Assembly (NCBI RefSeq): GCF_001413925.1
Contig: NZ_LBMJ01000001.1
Span: forward strand, 2,644,001-2,708,000
DNA: 64,000 nt
Direction: 5' to 3'
Origin: Nonlabens sp. YIK11
Lineage (GTDB): Bacteria > Bacteroidota > Bacteroidia > Flavobacteriales > Flavobacteriaceae
Part shown: positions 59,817 through 64,000 of the stretch, piece by piece
How positions within the stretch are numbered: position 1 is the first letter of the stretch
How the letters are laid out: every line of letters begins with the position of its first letter
The notes under the pieces: model-generated
Databases searched by the model: none
What the model was told of the DNA's origin: nothing
What the model saw: the letters and a program-made list of their open reading frames with translations, nothing else
Made by a program: the position numbers and the translations under genes

Positions 59817-60614
59817 ATGAAATCAATTAGACTAGTTGTTACTTTTTTAATCTTGGGTGCCTATTTAGGTTTCGCTCAAGCCGAAAACAACAACACCCAA
59901 AATACCTCGCAAAAAGCAACCATAGTCAATGGTAAAGTCCTCAATGCAAAGGACAACTCCATATTACAGGATGTGAATATTGTGAACCTCAACAAGGTCA
60001 TAGGAACCATCACCAAACCTGACGGAACTTTTGAAATACGTGCCGCAGTAAATGACACGTTGTACTTTTCATATATTGGATTTCAAACCATCAACGTTAG
60101 AGTAACCGAAGACTGGATCAAATATGGTGATGTAACTATATCCATGACTGAAAAAGGAATCGCCCTAGAAGATGTTGTGGTGACCGATAATGGTCTTACT
60201 GGCTATCTTGAAATTGATGCCAAGCGCGCTCCTATTTACGCCACACGCAGATTCAGCATTAGTGGTTTACCAGAAGCCTATGAAGGCGGTAACAAAGCAC
60301 CTGGTGCCGTAGAAAAAACATTGAACTCCATTTTCAACCCTGTAGACTTCTTGTTCAATACCTTCGGTAAAGAAGGGAAATCCTTGAGCAAAGTTCGCAG
60401 GATTAAAGAGCAGGACGAGATACGTAATTTACTGCAGTCTAAATATGATAGGGAAACCCTAGTCAACCTATTGCAAATGGACAAAATAAGTATTGACGCG
60501 ATATTGAGAAACTGTCAATACTCAAAAGAATTTATAACCGGAGCAAACGACCTTCAAATCCTAGACGCCATTAGCGAGTGTTATGAGGAATACAAGGTGC
60601 TCAAGCAAAATTGA
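59817..60614 (+). CDS. Exported CarboxypepD_reg-like domain protein
   Basis: 265 aa. Signal peptide (MKSIRLVVTFLILGAYLGFA). Residues 35-110 are a carboxypeptidase regulatory-like domain as found at the N-terminus of TonB-dependent receptors (NGKVLNAKDNSILQDVNIVN; LYFSYIGFQTINVRV). The rest (140-265) is helical and has no barrel, so it is not a receptor. It starts 45 bases after rdgB. Role unknown; perhaps cell-envelope assembly. Confidence 0.8.
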   Translation: MKSIRLVVTFLILGAYLGFAQAENNNTQNTSQKATIVNGKVLNAKDNSILQDVNIVNLNKVIGTITKPDGTFEIRAAVNDTLYFSYIGFQTINVRVTEDWIKYGDVTISMTEKGIALEDVVVTDNGLTGYLEIDAKRAPIYATRRFSISGLPEAYEGGNKAPGAVEKTLNSIFNPVDFLFNTFGKEGKSLSKVRRIKEQDEIRNLLQSKYDRETLVNLLQMDKISIDAILRNCQYSKEFITGANDLQILDAISECYEEYKVLKQN

Positions 60615-60624
60615 AAATTAATAT

Positions 60625-61683
60625 ATGATACGTAAAACTATTCTTATCGCATCGCTTGCGATTACTGCGCTTACCAGCTGCACCTCAACAAAAACCTCTA
60701 GTACAGAATCTACGGCGATGACTCCTGTAGATAATGAACCTAGAATGATGGAAGATGGTAAAAACCCATTAGTGGTGAAATACATGAACACCATCACCGC
60801 AGCCGAGCTTAAGGAACAGCTGTATGAGTACGCCAGCGATGATATGGAAGGTCGCATGACTGGAACTCCTGGACAAAGAAAAGCAGTTGAATACCTCAAA
60901 GGAAAGTATCAAGTAATGAACGTTCCTGGTGGCGCCCAAAACGGTGAGTATTTCCAAAGCATTCCTCAAGAGTTTTTTGGAAAGAGAGAAATCACTTCAG
61001 AAAATGTCTTAGCGTTTATCGAAGGTTCAGAAAAGCCAGAAGAAGTATTAGTCATTTCGGCGCATCTGGATCATGTTGGTACTCGTAATGGCGAAGTGTA
61101 TAATGGAGCAGATGATGATGGTAGTGGTACCATCGCGCTTGTAGAGATCGCAGAGGCTTTTCAACAAGCTAAGGAAGAAGGAAACGGCCCTAAACGCTCT
61201 ATTCTATTCCTGCACGTCACCGCAGAGGAAATAGGCTTGCAAGGAAGTAAATATTATGCTCAAAATCCAGTGTATCCGTTAGCTAATACCATCGCAGACC
61301 TTAATATTGATATGATAGGTCGTATCGATCCAGCAAGAGAAGCAAAAACCAATTACGTTTACCTTATCGGAAGTGATATGTTGAGCCAAGACCTACATGA
61401 CATGAGTGAGAAGGCAAATAAGACGTATGTGAATATGGATCTTGACTACACCTATAACGGTAAAGATGATCCTAATCGTTTTTACTATAGATCTGACCAT
61501 TATAGTTTTGCCGAGAAGAATGTTCCAGTAATCTTCTATTTCAATGGAACTCATGAAGATTACCACAAATCAAGCGACACACCAGACAAGATTGAATACG
61601 ATTTGTACGCACAGCGCGCACAGTTGATTTTTGCAACCGCATGGGAATTGGCAAATGCAGACCAACGTCCAATGCTTAAATAA
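60625..61683 (+). CDS. M28-family aminopeptidase lipoprotein
   Basis: 352 aa. Lipobox LTSC near residue 18. Metal ligands are in VISAHLDHVG (His), NGADDDGSGT (Asp bridging), TAEEIGLQGS (general base Glu plus ligand), NIDMIGRI (Asp) and HEDYHKSSDTPDKI (His), so both zinc sites look complete. It is a periplasmic or outer-membrane exopeptidase. It follows the CarboxypepD_reg gene by 10 bases and ends before a terminator. Confidence 0.92.
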   Translation: MIRKTILIASLAITALTSCTSTKTSSTESTAMTPVDNEPRMMEDGKNPLVVKYMNTITAAELKEQLYEYASDDMEGRMTGTPGQRKAVEYLKGKYQVMNVPGGAQNGEYFQSIPQEFFGKREITSENVLAFIEGSEKPEEVLVISAHLDHVGTRNGEVYNGADDDGSGTIALVEIAEAFQQAKEEGNGPKRSILFLHVTAEEIGLQGSKYYAQNPVYPLANTIADLNIDMIGRIDPAREAKTNYVYLIGSDMLSQDLHDMSEKANKTYVNMDLDYTYNGKDDPNRFYYRSDHYSFAEKNVPVIFYFNGTHEDYHKSSDTPDKIEYDLYAQRAQLIFATAWELANADQRPMLK

Positions 61684-61700
61684 GCAAAATAGCTTTCCAT

Positions 61701-61730
61701 AAAAAAACGCACCTCATGGGTGCGTTTTTT
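61701..61730. terminator. Bidirectional terminator after M28 peptidase
   Basis: AAAAAACGCACC-TCAT-GGGTGCGTTTTTT, strong stem with A and T runs at both ends. Confidence 0.9.
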
Positions 61731-61790
61731 GTTTCTATGAAAATTGATTTCTTCTAAATCTTGAAGAACCTGTAGGATGATGATATGAAT

Positions 61791-61810
61791 TTCGCTTTCG
61801 CGAAAGCGAA
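61791..61810. repeat. Palindrome TTCGCTTTCGCGAAAGCGAA, intergenic
   Basis: Perfect 20-bp palindrome 15 bases beyond the helicase stop, identical to the copy at 49696-49715. Confidence 0.92.
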
Positions 61811-61825
61811 CCTATAACAATCCTT

Positions 61826-63340
61826 TTAACTTTCTACACCAGCAAACTCTTGCTGTATCGCGACGCGCAACCTGCGGTAGTAATCCTCTTCTAACCAATC
61901 CTTGTAATTGTTGGTGTTGTTGATAATGCAATAGGAATAGCGGCGTATGCGGTCCTTAATATCTTCTTTGAGCAACTTTGCTAGGATACGAGCGTCAAAC
62001 ACGTCCTCGCTATTCTCGACACACCACTGGACGTGCTGCGCGATACTCTCATCAAGAACTTCTTTAGATTTTCGGTTTTCTTTAGTGATGCGCTTATAGG
62101 CACCACGAATGTCAAATGTAAAGTCTTTGGTATTGGGGAATTCTGCCTTGACGTCTTCTGGCATCTTGTAAACGAAATTGCGTTCAATCTCTTCGTCAGA
62201 AACAATGTTCTCCACATAGAAATCTGGAGATCTAAATACTTGCTGCCAGTCTACAGGCTCGTTCCAAAGTCCAAATCGAGCCACGTTGTTACCCAGATCT
62301 ATGATCTGGAATTCTTCCTTATTCTTGTAGATACGTGATCCACGACCTATCATCTGGTAATATAGAGTCAACGATTTTGTCGCTCTATTCAAAATAATGG
62401 ATTCCACAGATGGCTCATCAAAACCAGTGGTCAAAATACTTACCGAGGTCAAGATCGCATCTGGCTTTTTCTTGAACCACTTCAAGATTTCCTTACGTTC
62501 TTCCTTGTTATTGGTATTATCCAAATGTCTAATCTCCAGACCTGCTCTTCTAAAGGTATCCTCAACTTCCATACTGGTTCTAATACCATTATTAAAGATG
62601 AGCGTTTTCTTTCCCTTACTCGTTTCAAAGTAAGCCTGCAAGAGCTTGTCCTGCATGGAATGGTCTGTATAAAGCTTTTCACTGGACTTTACCGTATAAT
62701 CTCCATTCATACCTATGGTGAGGCCACTCAAGCCTACATCATAGGTATGCGTTACCGCACGAGCAAGAAAACCATTGTCAACTAGGGATGTGATGCTGTC
62801 ACCTACAATAAGTTCATCATAGTTATCCTTCATTGGGAGCTTGAAGTTGGAACTAAGCGGCGTCGCGGTAACACCTAGCATAAAACAGTGTTCAAAATAC
62901 TTGAACAACTTACGGAAGCTATTATAGTGAGCCTCATCCACGATCACTAGGCCGATATCTTCCAGCTTAAGTTTATCGTCCTGAATACGATTGTTGAGGG
63001 TTTCCACCATCGCAACAAAACACTGATAATCCTTTTGATCATCCAGTTCCTTAACCTTGGAATTGATGATCTTGTTCTTGACCTGAAAGTTATCCAGGAC
63101 TTTAGAAGTCTGCTTACACAACTCGATACGGTGTGTTAGGATGACAACCTTTTTGTTTTTTTGTTTAAGGTAACGCCTCACGATTTCTGAAAAGACCACG
63201 GTCTTTCCACCACCGGTAGGCAATTGATATAGAAGTTTGTAATCGTCTGGTTTCTCATCGATCCTATCAAAAATCTCACCCAGATCACGCTTTTGGTAAT
63301 CGTAAAGTTTTTTGATTTTTGTATTGGATTCTTGCTGCAT
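61826..63340 (-). CDS. Superfamily 2 DEAD/DEAH helicase
   Basis: 504 aa. Motif I QLPTGGGKTVVFSE near residue 41, motif II VIVDEAHYNSF, motif III GVTATPL, motif VI QMIGRGSRIYKNKEEF. After the two RecA lobes there is a ~130-residue C-terminal part (IAQHVQWCVENSEDVFDARI). It resembles the helicase parts of restriction-like systems (ResIII), but no methylase or nuclease gene is nearby within the window. Host partner unknown. Confidence 0.88.
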   Translation of the reverse strand: MQQESNTKIKKLYDYQKRDLGEIFDRIDEKPDDYKLLYQLPTGGGKTVVFSEIVRRYLKQKNKKVVILTHRIELCKQTSKVLDNFQVKNKIINSKVKELDDQKDYQCFVAMVETLNNRIQDDKLKLEDIGLVIVDEAHYNSFRKLFKYFEHCFMLGVTATPLSSNFKLPMKDNYDELIVGDSITSLVDNGFLARAVTHTYDVGLSGLTIGMNGDYTVKSSEKLYTDHSMQDKLLQAYFETSKGKKTLIFNNGIRTSMEVEDTFRRAGLEIRHLDNTNNKEERKEILKWFKKKPDAILTSVSILTTGFDEPSVESIILNRATKSLTLYYQMIGRGSRIYKNKEEFQIIDLGNNVARFGLWNEPVDWQQVFRSPDFYVENIVSDEEIERNFVYKMPEDVKAEFPNTKDFTFDIRGAYKRITKENRKSKEVLDESIAQHVQWCVENSEDVFDARILAKLLKEDIKDRIRRYSYCIINNTNNYKDWLEEDYYRRLRVAIQQEFAGVES

Positions 63341-63501
63341 GGATGAAGTTATTTTTCAGTTTAGGGATTTGCAAAAATAGGGAATTTAAATCCTTTTGAA
63401 ACTACCGTAAACGTTGACTTTTTAAATATTTTATATTGATGCGAATTTAACAATGTAAAGGGCTGCTTATTCCTATTTTTGCAAATTCCAACGTCGATTA
63501 A

Positions 63502-64000
63502 ATGGGTTCTTCCAAAAACAAATTTCAGCCTCAACGAGCTCACCGGTATTATAAAATCACCGGGTTTTACTCCTTTGTGGTGGAAAGCATCAAAAAATCG
63601 ATGCCACCAGTACTTATAGTCGTTGGTTTGCTGGTCATCTTTCATTTTGCAGTGATGCCCATTCCAGATGCACTGGAACTTGCCGTGGCAGAACTGCCTA
63701 ATTATGGTGTCCTGGCCTTCTTCTTTCTATCTGAAACTCTATTAGGTTTAATCCCACCAGAACTTTTTATCGCATGGGCTGGCAAGACAGCAGATCCAGC
63801 GCTCAACCTGTTTTTTATCGCACTACTCTCCTATCTAGGCGGTATGTGCTCCTATTTTATAGGTAGATGGTCGCTCAAGATCCCGGCGATACATAACTAC
63901 CTGGAAATCAAAATGGCCAAACAACTTATCATGGCCAGAAAATGGGGTGGCATCTTAATCGCTGTAGGTGCGCTATTACCGCTACCTTTTTCCATAGGTA
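63502..64000 (+). CDS. DedA/VTT-domain membrane protein, C-terminus cut by window edge
   Basis: The frame opens with ATG at 63502 and runs to the end of the window (166 codons). Membrane helices at about 38-55 (VLIVVGLLVIFHFAVMPI), 70-95 and 105-125. ETLLGLIPPELFIAWAG and YLGGMCSYFIGRW match the VTT (SNARE-associated/DedA) domain signature. DedA proteins move lipids across membranes. No partner visible. Confidence 0.85.
   Translation, partial: MGSSKNKFQPQRAHRYYKITGFYSFVVESIKKSMPPVLIVVGLLVIFHFAVMPIPDALELAVAELPNYGVLAFFFLSETLLGLIPPELFIAWAGKTADPALNLFFIALLSYLGGMCSYFIGRWSLKIPAIHNYLEIKMAKQLIMARKWGGILIAVGALLPLPFSIG

Noticed and set aside
63361..63645. 94-aa minus-strand frame at the right end
   Set aside because: It overlaps the start of the DedA-like gene, whose membrane pattern and VTT motif are convincing.
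1..64000. CRISPR array, retron, toxin-antitoxin or restriction system
   Set aside because: No regular spaced repeats, no reverse transcriptase and no paired toxin-antitoxin genes were found. The SF2 helicase at 61826 has no methylase or nuclease partner in view.

Overview
The window looks like a chromosome segment of a marine-type flavobacterium (Bacteroidota, Flavobacteriaceae, plausibly close to Nonlabens/Persicivirga). Reasons: low G+C; promoters with the Bacteroidota -7 box TAnnTTTG; few Shine-Dalgarno sequences; menaquinone genes; an M56/BlaI pair whose peptidase ends in a TonB-type domain; and a frequent palindrome, GCTTTCGCGAAAGC, scattered through host genes. The genus is inference; the class is fairly safe.

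Positions 1 to about 31,443 are most of a temperate siphovirus-type prophage whose left end lies outside the window. A long leftward operon (22,798 down to 1) carries, in transcription order: an HNH endonuclease, small genes, a replication initiator with iteron-like repeats inside it, a primase-helicase, a RusA-like resolvase, many tiny genes, terminase small and large subunits, portal, prohead protease, HK97-type capsid, connector genes, major tail protein, tape measure and a truncated tail protein. The switch region (22,800-24,350) holds a secreted DUF4468 protein, a LexA/CI-type repressor and operator-like repeats. A rightward early operon (24,348-30,150) holds an HNH protein, a LuxR-type HTH protein, a YqaJ exonuclease, a MazG-like protein, an SSB-like DUF3127 protein and an excisionase-like HTH protein. 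The integrase (30,168-31,328) abuts tRNA-Pro, whose 3' end faces the phage and is the likely attachment site.

From 31,443 to 64,000 is host core genome: tRNA-Pro and tRNA-Ser with a good promoter; pgpH; thiolase plus NlpC/P60; a TPR protein; gyrA; clpC; nnr; gcvT; an RmlD-like reductase; a PAS sensor with degenerate kinase boxes; menB; a BlaI repressor and BlaR1-like peptidase under three operator dyads; a PQQ-type sugar dehydrogenase with a cytochrome c; menD, menF and a menI-like thioesterase; an esterase; rdgB; a CarboxypepD_reg protein; an M28 peptidase; an SF2 helicase; and a truncated DedA-like membrane protein.

The most notable signals are the highly iterated palindrome (eight perfect and three decayed copies), the phase-breaking iterons inside the initiator gene, the triple dyad around the blaI promoter, the shared operator half-sites in the phage switch region, an integrase lacking the usual box I arginine, and a possible three-way-junction RNA in the early operon.
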